This document shows, piece after piece, positions 48,941-60,574 of a stretch of DNA of 64,000 nt. The notes beneath the pieces were generated by a model. That model saw only the letters and a program-made list of their open reading frames with translations. It searched no databases and was not told the DNA's origin. Made by a program: the position numbers and the translations under genes. Source of the stretch: Pseudofabraea citricarpa (Eukaryota > Ascomycota > Leotiomycetes > Helotiales > Dermateaceae); assembly GCA_029641185.1 (NCBI GenBank), contig JAPWGK010000020.1, forward strand, positions 310,001 to 374,000. Direction: 5' to 3'. Numbering within the stretch: position 1 is the stretch's first letter; every line of letters begins with the position of its first letter.

Positions 48941-50062
48941 ATGGGATTCACCGACTTCGTCTCCGACTCTGGTCTTACCTGTAAGCTCTTCATTCAGAGC
49001 CAAATTGATATGGCAACATCTCGGGACAAACAATTAATATGACTCAGTGCTTAACAGCTGGTTGACCACCCGCTCTTACATCGTTGGGTACGTTTATTTC
49101 TGTTATCGAGCACATTTTTCCGTACTCTTTCCTCCATGGTTGAAGATGCCGTTGTTGTCCTTTTCTGCGCACAGCTACAATCTCAAACACCACTTTTCAT
49201 GATGAGCAACATTGGTCCGTGTTACTGAGCGGCCTCAAGAACCGTCATATGACGATCACCATTGCATTCAAGTGCACCTCTGAATTACCTCTTTCACATT
49301 CTTCTTGCATTGACTCTTGGTGTGGACCGATTTGTTGACAACCAGCTAGCTACGCTCCTTCGCAAGCCGATGTTGTTTCCTTCAAGGCTATCGAGTCTGC
49401 CCCAGACGCCTCAAAATACCCTCACGCTGCCCGGTGGTACAAGCACATTGCTTCTTACAACGATGACTTCGCCACTCTCCCAGGTGATGCCTCCAAGGCT
49501 TTCACAACCTACGGCCCAGAGGTCTCTGAGGTTACCTTGAACCCCGCAAAGGCCCCAGCCGCTGAGGAAGATGATGATGACGTCGATCTTTTCGGCAGTG
49601 ATGATGAAGAGGAGGATGCTGAGGCCGCAAGAATTAGAGATGAGCGTTTGGCTGAGTACAAGAAGAAGAAGGAGGGAAAGACCAAGCCAGCAGCAAAGTC
49701 CGTTGTCACCATGGATGTCAAGCCTTGGGGTATGTTTATGAATGGGAAAATGGATTTTGAGTGAACTCTAACGATTGTGTAGACGATGAGACTGACATGA
49801 AGGAGCTGGAGGCTGCTGTCCGTTCAATTGAGAAGGACGGTCTTGTTTGGGGTGCTTCCAAGCTTGTAGCAGTCGGTTTCGGTATCAAGAAGTTGCAAAT
49901 CAACTTGATCATCGAGGATGACAAGGTTGGTCTTGGTGACTTGGAGGAGGAGATTGCTGAGTTCGAGGACTTCGTCCAATCCACTGATATCGTAAGTTCT
50001 GGTTGTACAATATTCGCTTCTTCACAATCTAATTATGACAGGCTGCCATGCAAAAGCTATAG
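48941..50062 (+). CDS. EFB1: translation elongation factor eEF1B alpha (EF-1-beta), 229 aa
   Basis: Five exons: 48941-48980, 49048-49087, 49350-49729, 49783-49991 and 50042-50062. The phases sum to 230 codons. It is the guanine-nucleotide exchange factor that recycles eEF1A-GDP. The N-terminus ([19 protein letters not shown]) starts a GST-C-like domain. The acidic linker [16 protein letters not shown] carries the family LFGSDDE casein-kinase-type site. The C-terminal exchange domain (about 140-229) contains [20 protein letters not shown], and the last 7-codon exon encodes the invariant AAMQKL terminus. The 262-nt third intron in the gene (49088-49349) is long for this window. Confidence 0.97.
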
Positions 50063-50452
50063 ATATTCAGTTCAGGTTACGTCTATTAACGCATTTTACG
50101 GCACTCACTTGTCCCACGTCCTTTGGTAATATTACAACGGATTTTCAGATGAGACACGAAATTGGCTTCATGATTTGATGAGAATCATGTTTAGCACTAG
50201 AACTAAAACTAAGGAAGTTCAAGCTCTCTGCATTCTGGCTCTTTCGCCACTTTTTGTGACCTGTGAGAATCCAACATTGAAGCTCCTTGTTACACCTTCT
50301 ATACCGCTTGATCAAGCCTTTTTCGAAGCATCGCGTGGATCAATGATCATCTCAGTTTCAGATACGTAATTTGAGAAGGACCTATCTTGGTGATAATGGG
50401 TTTATACTATTGTTACAAGTATTGTCTTTTGGTAATTTCTTAAATGCAGTTC
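50063..50452. other. intergenic between convergent genes
   Basis: 3' flanks of the eEF1B-alpha and Cus2-like genes. Nothing else is supported. Confidence 0.5.
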
Positions 50453-51650
50453 TCATGACGTTTGCTCTGGCTCTTCTGTTTCGTCCTCGGTCTTTTTCTT
50501 CGATTTCTTGAACTGCTCTTTTCCGTCCGAAATATAAGCCTCAACTGTCTGTCCCGCAAAACTTCTACCATCCATGAGGTTCACGCATGCTTTTGCCGCC
50601 TCTGCATTGGCAAATCTAACACTGGCAATTCCGTCTTCCTCCATGTCGAATAAAACCACATTTGTAACCTCGCCGAGCTTATTGCACTCATCTCGAATAT
50701 CTTCCTTGATGTCGAGAATCGCCGCTGGGTCTTCAGCTAACTCCTCCAGTGTGAACATGTGCTTTAAAATGACTACTTTGTCCCATCTCGAGCTCGTTTC
50801 CACCACTGCTGATGGTTCATCATCGTCCCAATCAGCTAATCGGGCATCCAGCTTTTGGGTCTTTTTGATGATTTTCTGTTTGTCTTTCATGCTCGTTTGC
50901 GGTCTCTCCTTCGCTTCCTTTCCCCCATCGTTATGCTGTACTTTCTTGTAGCTCGACTCGGCAGCCTGGACGCGCATTCTCCCACCCGTTTGGCCGTTGC
51001 CTATCCTGAAGTCCGTATCATCCAGTAACATAATTGCCATGTCTACCGAGGGTGCCTTGAAAAATACCACGAGCGCATCGCCTTTAAACTCGCCCTTCTC
51101 GTCCGTGTACAGCTTGATGCGTGGTTTTCCGCTATCGATCTCCTCAGCGATGACACCGCATTTGCGCGAGAATACCTCGGCGACTTCCTCAACCGTCGCG
51201 TCAGATGGGAGGCCTGTCACGTAGACTGCAGTATTTGCTCGTGGAGGGAGGGGCGCCTTCATTTTCTTGGGCGCTTTCACTGCTCGTCCGCCTTCCTAAA
51301 ATGCGTCAGCAATTCATTGCCCATAACCAGTCTCCTGAGGCTAAGCTTACATCTTCTCCATTGACGTATTCCTTCTTCCTCTTCCGCTTCATGGCCTCGA
51401 CGGGTTCGCTCTCATCTACACCCGATACCTGGTATGCTCTCTGCTGCTCCTCTAGTAGCGCCTCGTCTACGACGGGGATCCAGCGCTTGATCGCATCGTC
51501 AAATTCGTACTCCGTGCCATCTTCTTGCTCGAGCAAGAATTTGTTGCTTAGCTTGGAGAAGGATATGCGGTCGTCTGAGTCGAAGTCTTCTGGATTCGTG
51601 GGAAAGGTAGATGAAGAAGCTGCCGCTTCGCTGGCCTCTCTTTGTTCCAT
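50453..51650 (-). CDS. CUS2: Cus2/Tat-SF1-like U2 snRNP splicing factor, 380 aa
   Basis: Two exons (51650-51351 and 51295-50453) with a 55-nt phase-0 intron. The N-terminal acidic segment contains YEFDDAIKRWIPVVDE, the Tat-SF1/Cus2 N-terminal motif, then a basic KRKRKKE stretch. RRM1 (about 117-200) has AVYVTGLPSD and GEFKGDALVVFFK. RRM2/UHM (about 265-360) starts VVILKHMFTLEEL and has the RFANAEAAKACVNLMDGRSFAGQTVEAYI stretch, split here between the RNP1 region and the C-terminal helix. In yeast Cus2 helps U2 snRNA folding and binds SF3b, and Prp5 ATPase displaces it. The tail is KSKKKTEDETEE-like. Confidence 0.92.
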
Positions 51651-52563
51651 TGTATTTTTTTCAACTCGTTCTGTTGGGGGGTGGTTTGGAATTTGGAGAG
51701 GAATCTTGGAAAGCTTTAGGTAAGGAAGGTTGCGCCTGCAGATTGGAACCTTCAACGCCAGGCTGATTGAGGCCTCAGGTGTCAGTCAATAGCTCTTTCT
51801 GCGGGACGAAGTGGGGTCGACTCTGAGACACCGAGACACAAAATCTCTCTGTGGGGAACTGCTCTTGTCTTGGCTGTACGATCTTGTAGTTCGCATACAG
51901 AAGGAACCTGTTTAACTTGATATTTGTATCACCACTACAATGCAAAATGGATGCGTGCTTGGCATTTATGTATGACAACCTTATTTCGATGCGATTAAGG
52001 CTGGCTAAGCGAGTGAGCGATAGATAAACGTACAACAGATTCTCTCTTCCTTTCCCAATACACACAGAAAGGACCTTTCGGGGGGTTAGGTTTTATTCCA
52101 GCTGGCCGCGATCCCGTGCTGTGCACATATGAATATGGAAGCATCATAAGGACCCTAGGCCAGCTGGGGAAGAATCAGACACATGTATTCGTGGTACCTA
52201 AAGACAAGAAAAGCTGGGGTTGATCGGCTGAAACAGAGACCTGACATCAGGCTTACTTACTTACGACGTAGAAGCACAAGACCAAATCCACCAGACCAAC
52301 CGTAGCACACAGCCCATTTCCCATTTAAGAAAGCTGGGGTTCTCACGAACGTCTAATCGAGCAGCAGCTGATCCACCCAAAAGGACAAAAATATAGCTCG
52401 GCACCAGCGGGAGATGTCCCCGCTGCAAGCTCGCCTAACAGTGACTGAACTCACTCACTCCCCTCATGTTCGCCACCAAAAAAGTTCTTGAACACCAAAG
52501 CCTCCACGTCAGAAGGAAGTGAGACAAGATGTCTTGTGGAGATAAAAAGGACAAAAATATATC
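51651..52563. other. intergenic
   Basis: It contains the promoter of the Cus2-like gene and flanking sequence of the tRNA. Small ORFs only; none supported. Confidence 0.5.
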
Positions 52564-52654
52564 GACATTGACAGGATTCGAACCTGCGCGCCCGAAGGCA
52601 TGAGCTTACAAGATTAGTTCTAGGCTCACGTATTAACCACTCTACCACAATGCC
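52564..52654 (-). tRNA. tRNA with short intron and long variable arm, probably tRNA-Ser(AGA)
   Basis: Read on the minus strand, acceptor arms GGCATTG and CAATGTC pair (one G-U). The D-loop contains AGTGGTTAA. The T arm is GCAGG-TTCGAAT-CCTGT. A variable arm GCC-TTC-GGGC marks a class II tRNA (Ser or Leu). The anticodon stem TGAGC/GCTCA encloses a loop that gives C-T-AGA-A-A if an 11-nt intron (52607-52617) is removed after position 37, the normal place for nuclear tRNA introns. This gives anticodon AGA (Ser). The isotype depends on this folding. The CCA end is not encoded, as expected in eukaryotes. Confidence 0.9.
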
Positions 52655-53622
52655 TTGTGAATTGGATGTTTCTTGGAGGCTATCGTGTTATTTGAATTTA
52701 TATTAGCACTTTCGAAGGGTAGAATCTGTCTCTAGAGCTTGCAAGAGGTTGCTTTTTAGTTTGCCGAGGTGGTATGAGTCCTAAGCACCGTATTGCACGC
52801 TAGAAAGGAGAATAGTCTGGGACAGCTTGGTGAGTGTGACAGTGGCGCCTACACGGTGTTTTAAGCGATGAGGTATATACTTACACATCCGATTCCAGCT
52901 TATGACTTTTGGTTTCAAGTAGCTCATTCTAAAGCATGCTGAGGCATGAGCATAGGCACTTCAACTATAAGAAGGATTCAAAAGAGAAGATATAAATCAC
53001 ATGATGATGTGCTTTCTCGAAGGATAGCGGCATGAAATAGAAGACTTCCGCAGTTATCGAAGATAAACAAGCTCCGCAGTTTCCCGTCCCGAAACTCTAA
53101 GATGATCTCGTGAGACATGGCCGTCTTTTATGATGTTTGATAGCCTTCTGTTCCTACACGTTGCTGTTGCCGTTGCGTTGATTGGCTTGCGGAGCCCCCC
53201 TGCGAGATGGATCACGCCGTACTAAGTGACAGGTAAACCGACGAGGCTGCGCATGATTCTTGAGACACCTGGATAGTCAGTAGTCATAGCCGTAGCTTGG
53301 ACATCTATTCTGGATGAATAAATAAATGGCCACCTCCCCAGGAGAAAGTCGAAGAATGCTGAACAGCCAATTTTGGAGAAGCACACCTTGCGCTTCGACC
53401 CTCAGCAAAGTCGGTCTGACATCATTATCAACCCCCCCGGAGCCTTATTTATGCCTGCTGCGGTCTGCGCCGAGCGAATCCCGTCACGCTTCCAAGCAAG
53501 GCTGATCGAAGGAACGGAACGAAAGAAATTCGCATTCACAGTCACCAACGCACCTCTGTAAACATTTACACCTCTCACCTATTTTCTTGCCAGATGTCGA
53601 GGATCTAGAAGCATCTCCCACC
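52655..53622. other. intergenic
   Basis: Upstream region of the endopolyphosphatase gene. No gene or clear repeat is seen. Confidence 0.5.
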
Positions 53623-55867
53623 ATGTCCCCGATGCAGCGATATGCAGTAGCTCTCCTCGCAGCACTATCAATTCCCAGCACTTATGCAACGCCTATTGCG
53701 GATCTTTCAGGGCCGCAGATACTATTGGAGGACCAGAAAGTCACACCCCAAAGTTCCCGGCCATTGCATGGCAGATTCCTCCACATAACAGGTGGGGTAA
53801 ACCGATCGGGCGCAAGTGTAACATAAGAACTGACAAACTGCAGATTTACATCCAGATCAGTTCTACAAGATCCATTCGTCGACCGAGGAGGATGTCGCGT
53901 GTCACAGGGGCACAGGATCCGCGGGCACGTATGGCGCAGAGACTTCGGACTGCGACTCGCCATTTTCCCTCATCAACGCGACTTTTACCTGGATCGAAGA
54001 GAACCTGCGAGACTCGATTGACTTTGTGGTGTGGACGGGAGATTCTGCAAGGCACGACAGCGACGAGAAAATCCCGCGAACTCAAAAACAGGTGCTCGAA
54101 ACTAACCGATTTGTGGTCGATAAATTCGTAGACGTCTTTGGAAACGGGCATGACGAAGAGGACCCCACGAAGGACTTGAAGATCCCGATCATCTCGACCT
54201 TTGGCAACAATGATATCCTCCCACACAATATCTTACAGTCCGGCCCAAATAAATGGCTGAAGGAATACACGGACGTTTGGAAGAAGTTTATCCCAGAAGA
54301 GCAGAGGCATGGCTTTGAGAGAGGAGGCTGGTATTATGTGGAGGTCATCCCAAACAAGCTGGCTGTCTTCAGTCTTAACACCCTCTATTTCTTCGATAAC
54401 AATGCAGCCGTAGATGGTTGTGCTTTGAAGTCGGAGCCTGGGTTTGAGCACATGGAATGGCTTCGGATTCAGCTGGGGTTCATGCGACAACGTGGGATGA
54501 AGGCCATTTTGACTGGTCATGTTCCACCCGCACGAACAGCTAGTAAGCAACTCTGGGACGAGACCTGCTGGCAGAAGTATACCTTATGGTTGGAGAGATA
54601 TCGAGATGTGGTGATTGGAGGACTCTATGGACACATGAATATTGATCATTTTATGATTCATGATACTAAAGACATCGATATTGTTGTATCTGATGAACTA
54701 GACTCCGAAAGTCATTTCATGCGTGCAACCATGGATGATGAACTCACCATTTTATCAGCTTCTGATTATTTGGAAGAACTACGGGATTCCTGGTCTAGCA
54801 TACCTAATCCTAAAATATTTAGTGAGGAATTCGAGCTAGAGGATGAAGCGGAAGACCCGGCAGAATCCATCGATAAAAAGAAGAAGAAGAAGGGCAAGAA
54901 GGGCAAGAAGTCTAAAAGAGAGAAAGAACTGAAAAGACTGGGTGGCCCATGGGGGGAGAGATTTCAGGTCACCAATGTCGGACCAAGCGTTGTACCAAAT
55001 TTCTTCCCCACACTTCGTGTCATCGAGTACAACATCACGGGACTTGATGCCACCAATGTCTGGTCACAACACCAATCAACCCCGGCATCCATGGACTTCG
55101 TTGAACAGCAGCAAAAGACAGAAATAACGGATAAAAATGAACCGTCACTTGAATCCGATGTGTCGGAGGAAGATTATTCGAGCAGTAAAAAGAAGAAAGG
55201 GAAGAAGGGAAAGAAAGGCAAAGGCAAGAAGCCAAAGAAGCCCAAGAATCCCGATCTCATCATTCCCGATCCACCCTCGAAATCATCTCCTCCAGGACCA
55301 GCATATTCTCCACAGACCTTGACTTTACTCGGTTACAAGCAATACTTTGCTAACCTAACACATATCAATAACGATTATGGAGCAACCGAAACTGGTGATG
55401 ATCAGGACGAACTCGATGCTGACAGCTGGCACGGAGGTAAACACAAGGGCAAACATCCCAAGTCCAAGGTCCCCAAACCCAAACCTTTCAAGTACGAAGT
55501 CGAATACGATACTTTTACTGATCCTATCTACAAACTCAAAGACATGACGGTCAAAAGCTACATCAAGCTAGCTCATCGAATTGGACAGTACAAACCGTCA
55601 AAGAGTGACCAACTCAAAGACGATGATGATTTAAATGAATACCAAGAGGAACAAGATTGTAACGTTGATCTCATAGATGAGCAAGGAAAGAAGAAGAAGC
55701 ATAAGAAACATCGCAAACAGAAAGAGAAGAATAAAGTCTGGCTATACTTTGTAAAGCGCGCTTTCATTGGTACGATAGAAGAAGAGGATCTACGCAAGTG
55801 GGATTTCAATCCTGAAGCACAGCAGCAGCAAGTTGTGCTGCAGGAGTCGCATGATGGAGAGTTATAA
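53623..55867 (+). CDS. PPN1: vacuolar endopolyphosphatase Ppn1-like, 730 aa
   Basis: Two exons (53623-53791 and 53844-55867) with a 52-nt phase-1 intron. It cleaves long-chain polyphosphate, in yeast in the vacuole. An N-terminal hydrophobic segment (about 5-22) acts as signal anchor. The calcineurin-like metallophosphoesterase motifs appear in order: DLHPD created by the splice, GDSARHD, GNND, LTGHVPP and GLYGHMN, with NTLYFFDNN between. The C-terminal half carries two lysine-rich blocks preceded by acidic/serine stretches (about 54840-54940 and 55140-55250) and ends acidic. Start 53623 is chosen because the ATG at 53594 runs into a stop after four codons. Length is near that of yeast Ppn1 (674 aa). 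Confidence 0.93.
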
Positions 55868-56269
55868 ATATATTATCGCGGTGTTCGATGCACCGATGAA
55901 TGGGATGGACTTGCATTGAGATGATTTGGATTATTTTGCATTGGATTTGGATTTAGCGTGGCATATGATACGGCGTTGAAGCATGGGATTTAGGATTTGA
56001 AGAAACTTGGGTTCGATGCTATTTTCGGGGGCTCCATATGGGATAGATGCATTGCATTGTATTGCATTTTAGTAGATGTTGATTTATTTTGCATTTGGGC
56101 AATGACAAGGTGTAGATAACTGCATTAGATGCAGGCAGGCTCTTTTGCTGTTCCTGTCCGGCAGATATGCATGTATAAAATCTAGGCATATCATTACGAC
56201 CTTGTCCATTTCCTTTCTTTGTGTCACAATCACAGAGGCAAAGGCCTTTGTGATGCCTGGGTGTGTTTC

Positions 56270-56650
56270 GTCTGGTGGCTCTTGTTCGTGTAGAGAACGC
56301 CGTCTATCTGCGTCCGATCCCAAGAATCAGGTCGGTACTGAATCAAATGTCTCTAGAATTGCTTACTGTTGCCCGACAGCTTACGGTTGTCATCCTACTT
56401 CCACCTGTCGACCGTCTACTTCTTACTAACGTCGTCTATCTGTCTGCCCAATAATCCCAAAGGTGGTGGTCCAATCAACAGATGTCTGTTTGGACTACTT
56501 GATGTTGTCTGACATATTACTAACATCCTCTGTCTGTCTGCACATACTCCCGACAGTGTTGGTCTAATCAACAGATATCTCTTCAGATCACTTACTGTTG
56601 TCATTTCACTTTCACCTGCCTGTTATCTGTTTACTTCTCCCTACCTGTTC
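56270..56650. repeat. diverged tandem repeats, about 2-3 copies of ~100 bp
   Basis: Copies share CTATCTGTCTGC, then GGTCYAATCAACAGATRTCT and ACTACTTGATGTTGTC or ACTTACTGTTGTC. The clearest pair begins near 56433 and 56528. A third, older copy lies around 56325-56400. Confidence 0.6.
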
Positions 56651-56999
56651 TGTCAGATATATCCAGAGCTCTATGTATGTAGCAGAATGAACCTCTTATA
56701 CCTGCTCTCTCAGAGCGGTAAATAAGCGACGAGTTAAGGTAAGGTAGTACAATACCTGATATAAGAAGGCTAGACGCTTCAATGATATTCCGGCATTCTT
56801 GGAATACTACCGTGGAAGTCTGATTATAATAACTGGCAAACAGATGACGATAGATGGAATTAGAATGATAACCGTAAGACGTCAGGCAGCAGCAAAACGC
56901 GGAAAGGTTTTACCATTTTGTTTCAGTTCGTTTTTATGTTAAGATGGACAGTACTAGAAACCAGCTGCTCATACTTAGAGAGCAAGGCTTGCTTGGGTT

Positions 57000-57900
57000 T
57001 GTAACCTCGCTTAGCTAGAACTGTGTTCTTCAGATACCCTATATAGGTAAGTTATATGCTATATCACTTTATATGTTCTTCCACGTAGTTCTTCTGCGTA
57101 TGGCTGTAGAAATTGTAGCTGGATAAGGCGGGCTTTGAAGATATATGTAGCATTTAGATTCTGGTTATAACCCGAAAGCTTAAGAGTAATTTCCTTTCAA
57201 CAAATAAAAACCAAAAATCAGTTATAAATATTATACCTCCTTTTAAGAAGAAGCTTTTAAGGTTTTTATACCCTAGCCTTTATATAACCTTAAAGCTTAA
57301 AGTAACTTTACCGATTTAAACAAGGCTAAAAGGTACCTATAAACTTTGTATAATACTTATACTTCATATATATTTATCTAATTCTATTTAAGGTTATATT
57401 TATTATCTCGCTTCGAGTTCTTTTATAATAATAGTATATATACGTTAACTTATACCTTCGTTATATAAATTTGGTTATGAAGAATAAGTATTATTTGGTT
57501 CTAATACTAAGAAGTTAGCTTACTATCGGTTAATTATAACTGATAGGTCGATAGGTATTATAATAAATAAATGCTCGTTTTGAAGGTATTATTTTGTCTA
57601 AGGAAGAAAGAGAAATTATAACAAGAGGGATGCATTCATATAAGCAGTAGCCGATCATATGATTGCTATTTTGATACTCACTTGAGTTCTCTTAAGTTTA
57701 ACCAAATAAAGAAGTCTACAAATAAGCCTGACTTACATTCTACTAATACGAAATCTCTCTCGGATAAAGAGCTTTAACTTAAGAGGCCAGAAAGAATAGT
57801 TAGAGTTAAACAGATAAACAACTAAGGTCAAGATCGCATACCAATGGAATATTCCAGTTGTTTAGGGATGTGAATTTAAGCATCTGCCTTCTAGGTTTGA
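57000..57900. other. AT-rich island, possibly RIP-affected transposon relic
   Basis: A block dominated by TATA, TTATA and TAAAG words, with no ORF and a sharp contrast to the flanks. It resembles repeat-induced point mutation remnants in filamentous ascomycetes. No terminal repeats or transposase fragments could be recognised, so the origin is inferred. Confidence 0.45.
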
Positions 57901-58227
57901 TAGTATAAACTCTTTGCAGAAGGAGACATAGGTGAATCTATCTTCCGCGCCTTTCTCCGCAATTAATTGCGGGACACAATCGTTGCCTTGCTCTAGTGCC
58001 TGCCACTTAGTATAAAGGGACTTCTTTCATCCTATTGCTTCTTTACCATAACACCACGGCCTGGGCTCTTCTATTCCCACGACAGATTCACCACGGCACC
58101 GCATCATAGTTGTCCCGCGCACCATCTCTTCATCTATTCACTTCTTCACTACAACATCTCATCAAAGTTATTCCGCGACCCCCTTTAACTCTCACGGCTA
58201 AGCGAGATTAAGCGACCCTATTCAAAA

Positions 58228-59478
58228 ATGTCTTATCCACAGCAGTACGGTCAATGGGGATACGAGAACATCCCCAACGTCAACTCCAATCCTTATTCCG
58301 CAACACCCAACATTCCCACCCTGATGCATCGTCTTCACATCAAGCCTGTCCCTGCCTATCCTCACCCAAAAGAAAACTTGTCTTTGCAAGACAATTTTGC
58401 CCAATCCTTGGTGAATTGGCACCGAGGTACGCTCCCCCCCTCTGAAAAAGGTATTCTATACTAATGATGCAATATCTAGAGGTCGCAGAATGGGTCAACG
58501 ACATGCGTGTCTTCATTGCTCAATTTGAGGAAGTCACTAAGGTCCTCAACAAGCACCATGCTGATGTTCATGATATCGACGGTATCACCATCGTCTATGA
58601 AGCAGTCAATACGCCAGAGGTTGCCCAAGCTATTCAAGAGGCGATGCGACGTGCCAACATCCGTGTCGGAAGCCCTTTCTACAGTATGATTCCAGACCAG
58701 CAAGCTGGCCATCATCCTGGTGCCATCAGAATCGCAGCGGGACAACCCCAGGCTCAGATTCAACCTCAGACTCCAGCACCCGCTCAAGGCTACCCATCCT
58801 ACTCAGCATACCCCGCTGGTCCTTCAGCACCTGCTCAACCGCACCCATCCTACTCGGCATACACTGCTGGTCGTGCAGCAGCTTCTCCTGAACCGCAGAT
58901 CAAAGAGCGTTACTCCACCTCGCCAGAACCAGAAGACGTTGGCGACAATGATATCCAAAACATATTCGATACGCCACTTGGCTTCGACCCTCGCACTGAT
59001 CCAAGATACATGCACTTTCCCTTGCCCATCATCGCAGCACGCACAGAACAGATCTTAGGCTCCCTCCCACCTCTACCTGCCAACGGTGGTCGTAAGGATA
59101 CTCCTCCTTACAAGTCCAAGCCTCAGCCTCGTTCTAGAGCTGGAGCAAAGTCAAAGGCTTCTGGTGCCAAGACCCCCGCTGCTAAGAAAGCTGTAAGTCT
59201 ACAAACTGAGAATTTCCCCTCTCATCCGCTAACAATCATCACAGGCAGGAGCTACTACCACTGGACGTGTAACCAAACCTCGTACGACCGCCGTAGCTCG
59301 CAAAGCCGCCCTGGAAGCCGCCGCCGCAGCTGAGGCTGCCACTACACCCGTTACCGGTAAAGGCAGAAAGAGAGCCGCTCGCAAAGCCGTAGTTGAAGAT
59401 GATGCAGCAGAGAATCCAGATGATGACGAGGGCATGGAAGAGGATCCTGCTGATGGCGAGAATGACCAAGCCGTCTAA
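58228..59478 (+). CDS. protein of unknown function with basic Ala/Lys-rich C-terminus, 381 aa
   Basis: Three exons: 58228-58426, 58480-59192 and 59245-59478. Phases are consistent over 382 codons, and the splice sites (GTACGC...CTAG, GTAAGT...ACAG) are good. The first ~160 residues look partly folded (EVAEWVNDMRVFIAQFEEV, GITIVYEAVNTPEVAQAIQEAM). The middle is Pro/Gln/Ala/Tyr-rich with a duplicated YPSYSAYPAGPSA-like unit. The C-terminus alternates basic blocks (KPQPRSRAGAKSKASG, GKGRKRAARKA) and ends acidic (DDDEGMEEDPADGEND), reminiscent of chromatin-associated proteins. I do not recognise the family. Neighbouring repeats and the AT-rich island suggest a plastic location. Confidence 0.8.
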
Positions 59479-59533
59479 GCATCTGCGGTGCGAATACCAA
59501 GTAAACCGAGTTCTTTCTTCTCTGACAGACTTA

Positions 59534-59996
59534 CTTGGTCGGTTTGGAGTGGCTGGGATTTCTTTTCCGGATGAAATCTTCCTCTCCTCTCATGCACTTT
59601 TCTCCTCCTGCTACGCTCACGTCATGACAGCATGGTGTGGACACAGAACACGGGGCTGCACACATTCATCTGGAATCTGTAACCCCTGTGGATATTTCAT
59701 TTCTTTTCCTTTCCCAAAAAAGGCGTAGCAGGCGATGATTTTTACAGCACTAAGATACCCTAGCTGGGTCTGGAGTGGCAGCGGTTCCTTTTTTGGATAG
59801 CACCTTGCTCTCCTCTCATGCACTTTATTCACCTTTCCCCTCACGCTATCGTAGCATGGTGTGGACACAGAACACAGGGTTACACGGATTCATCTGGAAT
59901 CTGTAATCCCCGTGCACATTTCCTTTCTTTTCCTTGCCCAAAACCGGTGCAGCAAGCGATGATTTCAGAAGTATTAAGATACCCTAGTCAGTCTTC
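59534..59996. repeat. adjacent direct duplication of ~230 bp
   Basis: Copies 59534-59763 and 59764-59996 share CTCTCCTCTCATGCACTTT, ATGGTGTGGACACAGAACAC, CATCTGGAATCTGTAA and the end AAGATACCCTAG, with scattered differences. They lie in the 3' flank of the unknown basic protein gene. Confidence 0.9.
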
Positions 59997-60574
59997 AGGA
60001 TAGATAGACTTATTTATCTCAATGGACTTTGACTTCCAAAAACTCTCTCTGCAAAGTTGAATTTTGAATCTTGCAATATCCTGTGAGAAACTCACCACTT
60101 TATTGCAAAGAGCGGTCAATCTCCCCTCGACAGATGGGAATGATACCTCGGTAGGAAACTGCATCGCGAAAGTACTATCCATTCAACTAACCAACCATGC
60201 CCCTTCCAACCACAACACAGAAACCACAAATTTGAAAACTCTCAATTCTAACTGGACCACCAAGAAAATGATCCTTGACACTCGTTCTGTTTGTAGCAAT
60301 ACAAAACGCCCCATTGGATGAACGAGACACCTTGGTGGCTAGACAGCGTACCTGGATGGCTAGATCTCTGATAAGCGACGCGACACGGCTCGCTCTCCAT
60401 ACAACCCAGGTGTTAGGAGAGCTGGGTACTAAGTGAGGCAAGACATCGAAACTTTCGTACTCTGGCCATTTAAATATTTTTTCTCTACCGTTTTTCGTGG
60501 TCTTCTTCTCAAATTATCCTTCCCCTTCCTGAGCGTTTATCAAAAAAACAAGTCCAGAACTCGCTACAACAAAG
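59997..60574. other. intergenic
   Basis: Promoter side of the CobW-type gene. Nothing else is supported. Confidence 0.5.

Larger units (their letters stand above)
55868..58227. other. repeat-bearing gene-poor region
   Basis: 3' flank of PPN1, then a diverged repeat block (56270-56650), an AT-rich island (about 57000-57900, listed separately) and the promoter of the next gene (pyrimidine-rich leader 58020-58200). No gene is supported. Confidence 0.55.
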
